From NCBI RefSeq assembly GCF_024703995.1, contig NZ_JAMXQV010000011.1, positions 124,001-188,000 of the forward strand: a stretch of DNA of 64,000 bases. Reading direction: 5' to 3'. Origin of the DNA: Amycolatopsis iheyensis. GTDB taxonomy: Bacteria > Actinomycetota > Actinomycetes > Mycobacteriales > Pseudonocardiaceae. The notes below the pieces were generated by a model. It ran no database searches and was not told where the DNA came from. It worked only from the letters and a program-made list of their open reading frames with translations. Of this stretch, positions 34,081-42,058 are shown one piece after another (the first letter of the stretch is position 1; the number at the start of each line of letters is the position of its first letter). The position numbers were made by a program, and so were the translations under genes.

Positions 34081-35052
34081 TCAGTCCAGCCAGGCAGCGG
34101 CCTCGGCGGCCCAGTAGGTGAGGATCAGGTCGGCGCCCGCGCGGCGAATCGACGTCAGCACCTCGAGGACCGTCCGCTCACGGTCCAGCCAGCCGTTCGC
34201 CGCGGCGGCCTCGACCATCGCGTACTCGCCCGAGATGTTGTACGCCGCCACCGGGACCGGGGAGATGTCCGCGGCCGCCTTGATGACGTCCAAATAGGAC
34301 AGCGCCGGCTTGACCATCACCATGTCCGCACCCTCGGCGAGGTCGAGCTCGATCTCGCGCAGCGCTTCGCGGCCGTTGCCCGGGTCCTGCTGGTAGGTCT
34401 TGCGGTCGCCCTTGAGCTGCGAGTCGACGGCCTCCCGGAAGGGGCCGTAGAACGCGCTGGCGTACTTCGCGGAGTAGGCGAGGATCGCCTTGTCGCGGTG
34501 CCCGGCCTCGTCGAGCGCCCGGCGGATGACGCCGATCTGGCCGTCCATCATCCCGGACGGCCCGAGCACGTGCGCCCCGGCTTCGGCCTGCGCCACGGCC
34601 ATCTCGGCGTAGATGCGCAGGGTGGCGTCGTTGTCGACCCCGCCGTCGGCGTCGAGGACGCCGCAGTGGCCGTGGTCGGTGAACTCGTCGAGGCAGGTGT
34701 CGGCCATCAGGACGGTGGCGTCGCCGAGCTCGTGGCGCAGGTCGCGCAGGGCGACGTTGAGGATGCCGTGCTCGTCGACCGCTCCGGAGCCCTCGGCGTC
34801 ACGCGTGGCCGGGACGCCGAAGAGCATCAGCCCGCCGACGCCGGCGTTGACCGCGTCGACCGCGGCTTTCCGCAGCGTGTCGCGGGTGTGCTGGACGACG
34901 CCCGGCATGCTCGAGATCGGCCGCGGCGCGTCGAGGCCCTCGGCGACGAACATCGGGAGGATCAGCTGGCGCGGCCGCAGCGTCGTCTCGCCCACCAGCC
35001 GGCGCATGGCCGGGGTGGTGCGGAGCCTGCGGGGACGATGCTCGGGGAACAC
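34081..35052 (-). CDS. hemB: porphobilinogen synthase HemB
   Basis: A 323-residue 5-aminolevulinate dehydratase. The two active-site lysines are in LAYSAKYASAFYGPF (near 195) and DMVMVKPALSYLD (near 246). The metal loop reads DTCLDEFTDHGHCG: two of the three zinc cysteines of the E. coli type remain and the middle one is Asp, a mixed form I associate with actinobacteria. It starts at GTG 35052. In mycobacteria hemB directly follows hemD; here 1.7 kb on the opposite strand separates them. Confidence 0.96.
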   Translation of the reverse strand: MFPEHRPRRLRTTPAMRRLVGETTLRPRQLILPMFVAEGLDAPRPISSMPGVVQHTRDTLRKAAVDAVNAGVGGLMLFGVPATRDAEGSGAVDEHGILNVALRDLRHELGDATVLMADTCLDEFTDHGHCGVLDADGGVDNDATLRIYAEMAVAQAEAGAHVLGPSGMMDGQIGVIRRALDEAGHRDKAILAYSAKYASAFYGPFREAVDSQLKGDRKTYQQDPGNGREALREIELDLAEGADMVMVKPALSYLDVIKAAADISPVPVAAYNISGEYAMVEAAAANGWLDRERTVLEVLTSIRRAGADLILTYWAAEAAAWLD

Positions 35053-35134
35053 CCCTCCAAGCTACTCCCGCCCTGATCGGCGCGGATCCTCAAGGGTGCT
35101 GGACACCGGCCGGCGCGGCCGGTTCAGTACGGGG

Positions 35135-35926
35135 GTGACCGAGTACGTCGAACGCCTGCCCGTGCCGCGGCTGGCGCCCTTCGTGCGGACGGTCTGGCTC
35201 CAGCGCACCGGCGACGAGCCGTACGTCCAGCGGCACCTGCCCACCGGCGGCGTCGAACTGCACTTCCCGATCGGCGGCCGGCCCCGGCTGCTCGGCCCGC
35301 TGACCGCGCCGCGGCTCGAGGTCCTCCCGGCGCGCACGGCCCTCGTCGGCGTGCGGTTCCGGCCGGGTGCCGCGCCGCCGCTGCCGGTGCCCCTCGACGA
35401 CCTGGTCGACCAGCACGTCGAGCTGACCGGCGACCGGTGGGCCGAAGCCGTCGCCACGGCCGGTTCCGCGGAGCGCGCCATCGAAATCGTCCAGGCCCGG
35501 CTGCCGGTGCGAGCGGATCCCCTGGTGAGCGAGGCCGTCCGGCTGCTGATGCCGTGGCGCCCGGTCGACATCGACACCCTGGCCGGCCACCTGGCGCTGT
35601 CGCCCAGCCAGCTGCGCCGCCGCTGCCTGCACGCGGTGGGCGTCGCGCCGAAGGTGCTGCAGCGGACGTTGCGGTTCCAGGGTTTCCTCGCGCTGGCGCA
35701 GGCGGGGTTGCGGAGCGCGGCCGGCCTCGCCGCCGACGCCGGGTACGCCGACCAGGCGCACCTCACCCGGGAGTGCCTCCGCCTGACCGGGCTCACCCCG
35801 CGCGCGTTGCTCGGCGGCAGCCTCGACGCGTGCGCGTGCGGCCACGACCACACGGCGTCCTACCTGCCGTTCCTGCGCGATTCGTTCAAGAACCCGCGGC
35901 GGCCCGTCCCTAGCCTGGCGCGATGA
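35135..35926 (+). CDS. AraC-type transcriptional regulator with DUF6597-like N-terminus
   Basis: A 263-residue regulator. The N-terminal half (PVPRLAPFVRTVWLQRTGDE and VELHFPIGGRP) resembles the DUF6597 sensor domain. The C-terminal half is an AraC double helix-turn-helix (IDTLAGHLALSPSQLRRRC then AGLAADAGYADQAHLTREC). The start GTG 35135 follows a short gap from hemB. It overlaps the epimerase gene by ATGA and probably regulates it. With the epimerase it forms a two-gene block of opposite strand inside the heme cluster. Confidence 0.82.
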   Translation: MTEYVERLPVPRLAPFVRTVWLQRTGDEPYVQRHLPTGGVELHFPIGGRPRLLGPLTAPRLEVLPARTALVGVRFRPGAAPPLPVPLDDLVDQHVELTGDRWAEAVATAGSAERAIEIVQARLPVRADPLVSEAVRLLMPWRPVDIDTLAGHLALSPSQLRRRCLHAVGVAPKVLQRTLRFQGFLALAQAGLRSAAGLAADAGYADQAHLTRECLRLTGLTPRALLGGSLDACACGHDHTASYLPFLRDSFKNPRRPVPSLAR

Positions 35927-36795
35927 TCCTCGTCACCGGCGGGCTCGGCATGATCGGCGCCCACACCGCCCACGCACTCCTCGACCTCGGCCACGACGTG
36001 GTCGTCACCGCCCACCGGCGTGCCGAGGTCCCGTCGTTCCTCGCGGGCCGGGTCACGGTCGAACAGCTCGACGTCACCGACCGCGACGCGTTCCTCGCGC
36101 TCGGCTCGCGCCACGACATCACCGACATCGTCCACCTGGCCGGCAGCATCCCCGGCGACGATCCGGTGGACTTCTTCCGCGCGGACCTGACCGGTTTGCT
36201 CAACGCCCTGGCCGCGGCGCGCACGTGGGGTGTCCGCCGGTTCGCGGTCGCGAGCAGCCTCGGCGTGTACATCGGGCGTCCCGAGATCCCGTGGCACGAA
36301 GGCTTGGACCTGCCGACGACGTCCCTGCCGCACTTGATCGTGGCGTTCAAGAAGGCGGTCGAGCCGCTCACGACGCACGCGCTCGCGGGCACCGGCGTCC
36401 AGCCGGTGGTGCTGCGGATCGGCACGATCTGGGGCCCGCTGGTGGATCCGGCGTCACCGTTCTGCCCGATCCCGTCGCTGGTGAACACGGCGACCTCACC
36501 CATGCACGCCGACGACGGCGGCGACGTCTGCTACGCGCCGGACGCGGGCCGCGCGATCGCCCTGCTGACGACGGCGCCTTCCCTGCGGCACGACACCTAC
36601 AACGTGTCGAGCGGCCGCCCGTTCACCTACGGCGAGTTCGCGGCCGCCGTGGGCACCACCCTTCAGCCGGGCGGCGCGAACGGCCCCTACCTGGACATCT
36701 CGCGCCTTACCGAGGACACGGGCTTCAAGCCGCGGTTCGACGTCCCGGCCTCGGTGGCCGACTACCTGAAGTGGCGCGAAGAGAACCCCCGCTGA
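35923..36795 (+). CDS. NAD(P)-dependent epimerase/dehydratase-like protein, atypical active site
   Basis: A 290-residue extended SDR. The nucleotide loop TGGLGMIGAHTA at residues 5-16 is intact, followed by a Rossmann pattern (LDVTDRDAFLAL). The catalytic YXXXK is not: the aligned segment reads LIVAFKKAVEPL, where the lysine is kept but the tyrosine is a small aliphatic residue. It may therefore be a non-catalytic NADP sensor or act with a different proton donor. A strong terminator follows immediately. Confidence 0.8.
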   Translation: MILVTGGLGMIGAHTAHALLDLGHDVVVTAHRRAEVPSFLAGRVTVEQLDVTDRDAFLALGSRHDITDIVHLAGSIPGDDPVDFFRADLTGLLNALAAARTWGVRRFAVASSLGVYIGRPEIPWHEGLDLPTTSLPHLIVAFKKAVEPLTTHALAGTGVQPVVLRIGTIWGPLVDPASPFCPIPSLVNTATSPMHADDGGDVCYAPDAGRAIALLTTAPSLRHDTYNVSSGRPFTYGEFAAAVGTTLQPGGANGPYLDISRLTEDTGFKPRFDVPASVADYLKWREENPR

Positions 36796-36801
36796 ACGAG
36801 C

Positions 36802-36833
36802 GAAGGCCGCCCCGGCGAACCGGGGCGGCCTTC
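36802..36833. terminator. bidirectional terminator between epimerase and hemD
   Basis: A perfect 14-bp stem (GAAGGCCGCCCCGG with its complement) and a CGAA tetraloop lie between convergent stops. It can end both the AraC-epimerase transcript and the rex-hem transcript. Confidence 0.85.
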
Positions 36834-36846
36834 GTCGTGAAGAACC

Positions 36847-38379
36847 TCAGGAGCGGCGGGCCCGCTTCGCCTTGCGCGGCGGCGGCAGGGCGCCTTCCGC
36901 GCGAAGCCGGGCGGCGTGCTCGGCCAAAGCGTCCACCAGGTGCGGCACGTCGGCCTTCTCCGGCTGGACGTCCACCCGCAGCCCGAACTCCACCGCGGTC
37001 TCGGCGGTCTTCGGGCCGATGCACGCGACCAGCGTGCGGGTGTGCGGCTTGCCGGCGATGCCGACCAGGTTCCGCACGGTCGAGGACGAGGTGAAGCAGA
37101 CCGCGTCGAAGCCGCCGGTCTTGATCATCTCGCGGGTCTCGGCGGGCGGCGGGGCCGCCCGGACCGTCCGGTACGCCGTCACGTCGTCGATCTCCCAGCC
37201 GCGTTCGCGCAGACCGGCCGACAGCGTCTCGGTGGCGATGTCCGCCCGCGGCAGCAGCACCCGGTCGACCGGGTCGAGCACGTCGTCGTACGGCGGGAAC
37301 TCGGCCAGCAGGCCCTCGGACGACTGCTCGCCCGACGGGACCAGCTCCGGGATGATGCCGAACGAGCGCACCTTCGCCGCGGTCGACTCACCGACGCAGG
37401 CGATCTTCACGCCGGAGAACGCGCGGGCGTCGAGCCCGAACTCCTCGAACTTCTCCCACACCGCGCGGACCGCGTTGGTGGAGGTGAAGACGATCCACTG
37501 GTAGCGGCCGTCGACCAGGCCCTTGACCGAACGCTCCATCTGCGCCGGGCTGCGAGGCGGCTCGACCGAGATGGTCGGCACCTCGTGCGACGTCGCGCCG
37601 TGGCCGCGCAGGCGCTCGGCCATCTCGCCGGCCTGCTCCTTGGTGCGCGGCACCAGGACCTTCCAGCCGTACAGCGCGCGCGACTCCCACCACGACAGCT
37701 TCGAGCGGTGCCCGGCGGCCTGGCCGATCGTGACGATCAGCGGCCCGACGAGCTCACCCGCGTCGTTGGCGACCTTCTCGAGCGTGGTGTCGAGGGTGCG
37801 CTGGGTGTTGATGGTGCCGTTCGCGGTGACCGCGACCGGGGTCGACGACGGCAGGCCGTGGCCGGTCAGCGCCGAAGCGGCCTCGGCCAGGTGGGCCGAC
37901 GTCGCGTGCAGCACCAGCGGGCCCGGCGAGGCGGCCAGGGCCGCCCAGTCGACGTCGCCGCGGACGTCGACCTCGGTGTGCGTGCCGCCCAGCGCGACGC
38001 CCGCGTACGCCGGGACGGCCGCGCCCGGCGAGACGCCCGGGATGACGTCGAACACGGCGCTCGTGCGCGCGACCGCCTGCACCTCGGCCACCACGGCCGG
38101 GGTGGTCAGCGGGTCGCCCGCCACCAGCCGCAGCACCAGGCGGCCGGCCTTGGCTTCGGCGGTCAGGTCCTTGGCGACCTCGGTGGCCTCGCCGACGGCG
38201 GGCCGGACCTCGGCGCCTTCGGCGGCCATGGCCAGCACGGCCTGCGGCACGTCGGGGTCGGTCACCACGACCTCGGCCTTGGTCAGCAGCTCCTGGGCAC
38301 GGACCGTGAGCAGGCCGGCGTCGCCGGGCCCGGAGCCCACGAACGCTACGCGCCCGGTCGTCTTTCGCGCGGGGGTCAT
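36847..38379 (-). CDS. hemD: uroporphyrinogen-III synthase HemD fused to degenerate SUMT-like domain
   Basis: A 510-residue two-domain protein. The N-terminal half (about 1-245) resembles SAM uroporphyrinogen-III methyltransferase (VGSGPGDAGLLTVRAQELL), but the usual GGDPFxFGRG loop reads VAGDPLTTPA, so methylation is doubtful. The C-terminal half (about 255-490) is HemD (GWKVLVPRTKEQAGEMAERL, WIVFTSTNAVRAVW, CFTSSSTVRNLV), which cyclises hydroxymethylbilane to uroporphyrinogen III. Such fusions are normal in actinobacteria. It follows hemC after a gap holding two hairpins. Confidence 0.93.
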   Translation of the reverse strand: MTPARKTTGRVAFVGSGPGDAGLLTVRAQELLTKAEVVVTDPDVPQAVLAMAAEGAEVRPAVGEATEVAKDLTAEAKAGRLVLRLVAGDPLTTPAVVAEVQAVARTSAVFDVIPGVSPGAAVPAYAGVALGGTHTEVDVRGDVDWAALAASPGPLVLHATSAHLAEAASALTGHGLPSSTPVAVTANGTINTQRTLDTTLEKVANDAGELVGPLIVTIGQAAGHRSKLSWWESRALYGWKVLVPRTKEQAGEMAERLRGHGATSHEVPTISVEPPRSPAQMERSVKGLVDGRYQWIVFTSTNAVRAVWEKFEEFGLDARAFSGVKIACVGESTAAKVRSFGIIPELVPSGEQSSEGLLAEFPPYDDVLDPVDRVLLPRADIATETLSAGLRERGWEIDDVTAYRTVRAAPPPAETREMIKTGGFDAVCFTSSSTVRNLVGIAGKPHTRTLVACIGPKTAETAVEFGLRVDVQPEKADVPHLVDALAEHAARLRAEGALPPPRKAKRARRS

Positions 38380-38404
38380 CTGTGCGTTTCTCCTCTTGCG
38401 GCGG

Positions 38405-38466
38405 CCGTGCGGGATCGCACGGACGCAGGTCTCCTACGTTGTTCCCTGAGCGCTCTCGGGAGCGCT
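38405..38466 (-). promoter_or_regulatory. two hairpins between hemC and hemD
   Basis: CCGTGCG/CGCACGG (38405-38422, 4-nt loop) and AGCGCTC/GAGCGCT (38449-38466, 4-nt loop, overlapping the hemC stop) are consecutive perfect 7-bp stems. In an operon with otherwise tight spacing they may reduce read-through or protect mRNA ends. Confidence 0.4.
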
Positions 38467-39415
38467 ACTGAGCGGTGCCGGAGAAGTCTCCGGCACCCAG
38501 GTCCAGCAGCTCGGCGGCCAGGTCCTTGCCCAGCTGGGCGGCCTGGTCCTTGTCGGCGAGCGCGGAGGCCCGGACCATGTCCACCGCGCCGTTCTCGCCG
38601 TCGACCGCGGCGGTGCCGCGCAGCGAGATCCGTTCCACGACCTTGCCCTCGGCGTCGAGATCTTCGACGATCTCGGCGAGCGCGCCCACCGGCGCGCTGC
38701 ACCCCGCCTCGAGCGCGGCCAGCATGGCCCGCTCGGCCGTCACCGCGGCCCGCGTGCCTTCGTCGTCCAATGTGGATGCGAGCAGCTGCTCGAGTTCCAC
38801 GTCGGCGGACCGGCACTCCACCGCCAGCGCGCCCTGGGCGGGCGCGGGCAGCATCTGGATCGGGTCGAGGGTCTCGGTGATCACCTCGGCCAGTCCGACC
38901 CTGGCCAGTCCGGCACGCGCCAGCACCACGGCATCCAGCTCGCCGTCGGTCACCTTGCGCATGCGGGTGTCGATATTGCCGCGAATCGGCACGATTTCCA
39001 AACCGAGGCCCAGCGCACGCAGCTGCGCGGTGCGCCGAGCCGCGCCCGTGCCCACCGTCGAACCCGGCGGAAGCTCGCCCAGCGTCAGCCCGTCGCGCGC
39101 GATCAGCGCGTCCCGCGGGTCTTCACGCGGCGGCACGGCGGCCAGCGTGATGCCCGGCTCGGGCGCGGTCGGCAGGTCCTTGTACGAGTGGACGATGACG
39201 TCCACTTCGCCCCGCAGCAGGGCTTCCCGCAGCGCGGAGGTGAACACGCCGACCCCGATCGTCGCGATCGGCGCCAGCGACTTGTCGCCGGGCGTGGTCA
39301 CCTTGACGATCTCGACCTCGACGCCGGCCGCGCGCAACGCGTCGGCGACCGTCCCGGTCTGGGTGAGCGCGAGCTTCGAACCTCGCGTGCCCATGCGAAT
39401 GACTCTGGTCACCAC
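38465..39415 (-). CDS. hemC: hydroxymethylbilane synthase HemC
   Basis: A 316-residue porphobilinogen deaminase. The N-terminus RMGTRGSKLALTQTG, the arginine-rich GTGAARRTAQLRALG and the dipyrromethane-carrying cysteine in ALEAGCSAPVGALAE (near residue 238) are all present. The frame can start at adjacent GTG codons 39415 or 39412, and ATG 39394 is also possible; the hemA stop overlaps the first GTG by one base. It is co-transcribed with rex, hemA and hemD. Confidence 0.96.
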   Translation of the reverse strand: MVTRVIRMGTRGSKLALTQTGTVADALRAAGVEVEIVKVTTPGDKSLAPIATIGVGVFTSALREALLRGEVDVIVHSYKDLPTAPEPGITLAAVPPREDPRDALIARDGLTLGELPPGSTVGTGAARRTAQLRALGLGLEIVPIRGNIDTRMRKVTDGELDAVVLARAGLARVGLAEVITETLDPIQMLPAPAQGALAVECRSADVELEQLLASTLDDEGTRAAVTAERAMLAALEAGCSAPVGALAEIVEDLDAEGKVVERISLRGTAAVDGENGAVDMVRASALADKDQAAQLGKDLAAELLDLGAGDFSGTAQ

Positions 39416-40722
39416 TACTTCTTCTCCGGTGGGGGCTTCGGGCTCGCGACCGCGGTGGGCGCCTGCGGGTCAAGGCAGAACAGCTCACGCAACGCGTTCG
39501 CGTAGTCGGTGTCGGCCGTCTCGGCGGCCAGCTGCTTGACCCGCACCGTCGGCGCGTGCAGCAGCTTGTCGACCACCCGGCGGACGGTGCGGCCGACTTC
39601 TTCGCGGACGGCACCGTCCAGCTCGGGCAGCCGGTGGTCCAGGCGCAGCAGCTCGGCGTCGACGACCTCGGCCGCGCGCCGGCGCAGCGCCGTCACGGTC
39701 GGGGTGACCTCGGCGCTGCGCTGCCCGGCGAGGTAGTCGCGCACCTCGTCGAGGACGATCCCGGTCGCCTTGGCGGTCTGGCGCTCGGTGGTCGGGGTGC
39801 CGGCTTCGCGCATCCGGCGCTGGATGGTGGCCAGGTCGACGACCCGGACGTCGGCCAGCTCGCCGACCGCGGGGTCGACGTCACGCGGGAGGCCGAGGTC
39901 GCAGACGACCAGGGCGCGGCCGCCGCGCGGCAGCACGTGTTCCGGGACGAAGACGGCGTCCTGTGCGCCGGTGCAGCAGATCACGACGTCGGCTTCGCGC
40001 ACCGCGTCGGCGACCCCGGACAGCGGGATCGCGCGGGCGGGCACGCCCTGCTCGGTGACGTTCGCGGCGAGCCGGCGGGCGCGGGCGTCGGTGCGGTTGG
40101 CCACGGTGATCTCGCCGATGCCGGCCTTGCGCAGCTGCGACGCGCTCAGCGCGCCCATCGAGCCGGCGCCGACGATGACGGCGTGCTTGCCGGCGACGTC
40201 CCCGGCCGCGGCGAGCGCCTCGGACACGACCGACGCGCCGAGCTGGTCGAGCCCGGTTTCGGTGTGGACGCGCTTGCCGACGCGCAGCGTGGTCTGGATC
40301 AGCTCGTGCAGCGTGCGGCCGACGGTGCCGGCCTCGCGCGCGGTGGCGTAGGCGGACCGGATCTGGCCGAGGATCTGCGTCTCGCCGACGACCATCGAGT
40401 CGAGGCCCGAGGTGACCGAGAACAGGTGCTCGACGGCCGCGCCGGCGTAGTGGACGTACAGGCTGTCGTAGAGGTCGGCCGGCTCCATGCCGGCCTGGCG
40501 GGCGAGCACCGCGGAGACGTCGTTGAGGCCGCCGTGGAAGGTCTCGACGACCGCGTAGACCTCGATCCGGTTGCACGTCGAGACGAGCATGACCTCACTG
40601 ACGGACTCGGCCTGCTGCAGCTCGTCGAGGACCTTGCCGATCTCGGGCGCGGGGACCGCGACGCGCTCGAGCGTGCTCAGCTCCGCACTGCGATGCGAGA
40701 GACCGACCGCCAACACGCTCAT
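39415..40722 (-). CDS. hemA: glutamyl-tRNA reductase HemA
   Basis: A 435-residue enzyme making glutamate-1-semialdehyde from Glu-tRNA, the entry to heme synthesis. The N-terminus MSVLAVGLSHRSAELSTLER, the catalytic cysteine in VMLVSTCNRIEVYAV and the NADPH domain (AVIVGAGSMGALSA) are present. The start ATG 40722 is preferred because GAGGT lies 7 nt upstream; a GTG two codons earlier would overlap that site. The C-terminal tail is proline-rich. It follows rex by 73 bp. Confidence 0.96.
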   Translation of the reverse strand: MSVLAVGLSHRSAELSTLERVAVPAPEIGKVLDELQQAESVSEVMLVSTCNRIEVYAVVETFHGGLNDVSAVLARQAGMEPADLYDSLYVHYAGAAVEHLFSVTSGLDSMVVGETQILGQIRSAYATAREAGTVGRTLHELIQTTLRVGKRVHTETGLDQLGASVVSEALAAAGDVAGKHAVIVGAGSMGALSASQLRKAGIGEITVANRTDARARRLAANVTEQGVPARAIPLSGVADAVREADVVICCTGAQDAVFVPEHVLPRGGRALVVCDLGLPRDVDPAVGELADVRVVDLATIQRRMREAGTPTTERQTAKATGIVLDEVRDYLAGQRSAEVTPTVTALRRRAAEVVDAELLRLDHRLPELDGAVREEVGRTVRRVVDKLLHAPTVRVKQLAAETADTDYANALRELFCLDPQAPTAVASPKPPPEKK

Positions 40723-40795
40723 GCGCACACCTCGCTGACGCTCGGCGTGGCCTGAGCGGCGAGCGCTGTGTTGTTTGATTCACTCGCAAGCTCGC

Positions 40796-41719
40796 TCATG
40801 AGCGCACCACCATTTCCCGTCCGCCGTCCGGACCCGAGCCGTTCCGCCCGCTGCCGTTGCCGTTGCCATTCTCGGCCGGGGCACCGCGGGCGGGTAATCC
40901 TGGATTGCCCTGATTTCCGGCGGCCGGACCCTCACTGTCCGCGCGGCGGGCCACATGGAACGAGAGTATCTGCAGCTCCACGGCCAAATCCACTTTGCGG
41001 ACCTCGATGTGAGCAGGAACCTGCAAAACGACCGGGGCGAAGTTGAGGATGCACTGGACACCGCCCGCGACCAGGCGGTCACAGACCGACTGCGCGGCGG
41101 TGGGCGGGGTGGCGATGACGCCGATGGAGATGCCGCGCTCGGCGCAGATCCGCGGGATGTCGTCCATGTGCGACACCGGGAGCCCGCCGACGGGCACGCC
41201 GATCAGGTCCGCGTCCAGGTCGAACAGGGCCTCGACCGGGAAGCCGCGCCCCGGGAAGCCGCCGTAGTTGGCCAGCGCGTGACCGAGGTTGCCGATGCCG
41301 ACCACGGCCACTTTGTGCTGGCGGGTCAGGCCGAGGATGCGCTCGATCTGGCTGACCAGGACGCTGACCTCGTAGCCGACGCCGCGGGTGCCGTAGGAGC
41401 CCAGGTAGGAGAGGTCTTTCCGCAGTTTCGCGGAATTGACGCCGGCCGCTTGGGAAAGCTCTTCGCTCGAAACGGTCGTCGCGCCCTGCTCGGACATTCC
41501 GGACAGCACGCGGAGGTAGACGGCGAGCCTCGCCACGGCCGCTTCCGGGATGGACTTCGCCCGGACGGCCTCGGGGGCATCCCCGTTGCGCCCGGCCGGG
41601 ACCGCCGGTATTTCGGCGGTGGGGGCGTTGTCGGCGTCCGGCGTGGCTTGACGGCGGGGCCGTCGTGGCGCCCGACCCGGGGAGTCCGCGGCGTCGCGCC
41701 TCCCCCGCTGTGTCACCAC
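40796..41719 (-). CDS. rex: redox-sensing repressor Rex
   Basis: A 307-residue Rex protein: an N-terminal winged helix (IPEAAVARLAVYLRVLSGM to LRKDLSYLGSYGTRGVGYEV) and a Rossmann domain with VAVVGIGNLGHALANYGGF that senses NADH/NAD+. It carries a disordered 60-residue N-terminal extension and a Gly/Asn-rich tail absent from the Streptomyces protein. The start GTG 41719 has GGAG 8 nt upstream. The rex-hemA-hemC-hemD order equals the Streptomyces operon known to be Rex-controlled, and a Rex-box match lies upstream, pointing to autoregulation. Confidence 0.93.
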   Translation of the reverse strand: MVTQRGRRDAADSPGRAPRRPRRQATPDADNAPTAEIPAVPAGRNGDAPEAVRAKSIPEAAVARLAVYLRVLSGMSEQGATTVSSEELSQAAGVNSAKLRKDLSYLGSYGTRGVGYEVSVLVSQIERILGLTRQHKVAVVGIGNLGHALANYGGFPGRGFPVEALFDLDADLIGVPVGGLPVSHMDDIPRICAERGISIGVIATPPTAAQSVCDRLVAGGVQCILNFAPVVLQVPAHIEVRKVDLAVELQILSFHVARRADSEGPAAGNQGNPGLPARGAPAENGNGNGSGRNGSGPDGGREMVVRS

Positions 41720-41856
41720 GCCGTTGTCTCCTGCCCGCTGTTCGAGATGTAGCCCGGCGGCCACCGCCACGACCGTGCCGAACTGTGTCTTGACCCAGGG
41801 CGCGGGGTCCGGTTCGATGCGGACCGCCCGGGGGCGATGGTCCTACGGTAGACCAC

Positions 41857-41874
41857 TTGTGAACGCGCGCACAA
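41857..41874. promoter_or_regulatory. Rex operator (ROP) box upstream of rex
   Basis: TTGTGAACGCGCGCACAA matches the Rex consensus TTGTGAANNNNTTCACAA in the left half and in the outer CACAA of the right half. It lies 138-155 bp upstream of the rex start and overlaps a plausible -35 region on the minus strand. Confidence 0.65.
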
Positions 41875-41965
41875 AGTCACTGGTCGGAGGCGGTTCCGGA
41901 GCGGCCCCGATCATGACACCGCGTCAGAATCCTTGCCCGCCAGGCACTTCCGCCCGCTCCCGCCC

Positions 41966-42056
41966 CAAGCGCCCCAATGTGGCCTTCGGTGCGTCAGACG
42001 CACCCAATGTGGCCTTCGGTGCGTCTGACGCAACCAAGGCCACATTGGGGCGCTTG
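41966..42056. repeat. modular repeat element A (30-bp units, 21-bp terminal inverted repeats)
   Basis: The ends 41966-41986 and 42036-42056 are perfect 21-bp inverted repeats containing CGCCCCAATGTGGC. Inside, a 30-bp unit occurs twice (CCAATGTGG at 41974 and 42004), each with the dyad TGCGTC/GACGCA. The element ends 2 bp from the stop of the molybdoenzyme gene. A related element lies at 48606-48720. Confidence 0.88.
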
Positions 42057-42058
42057 AG

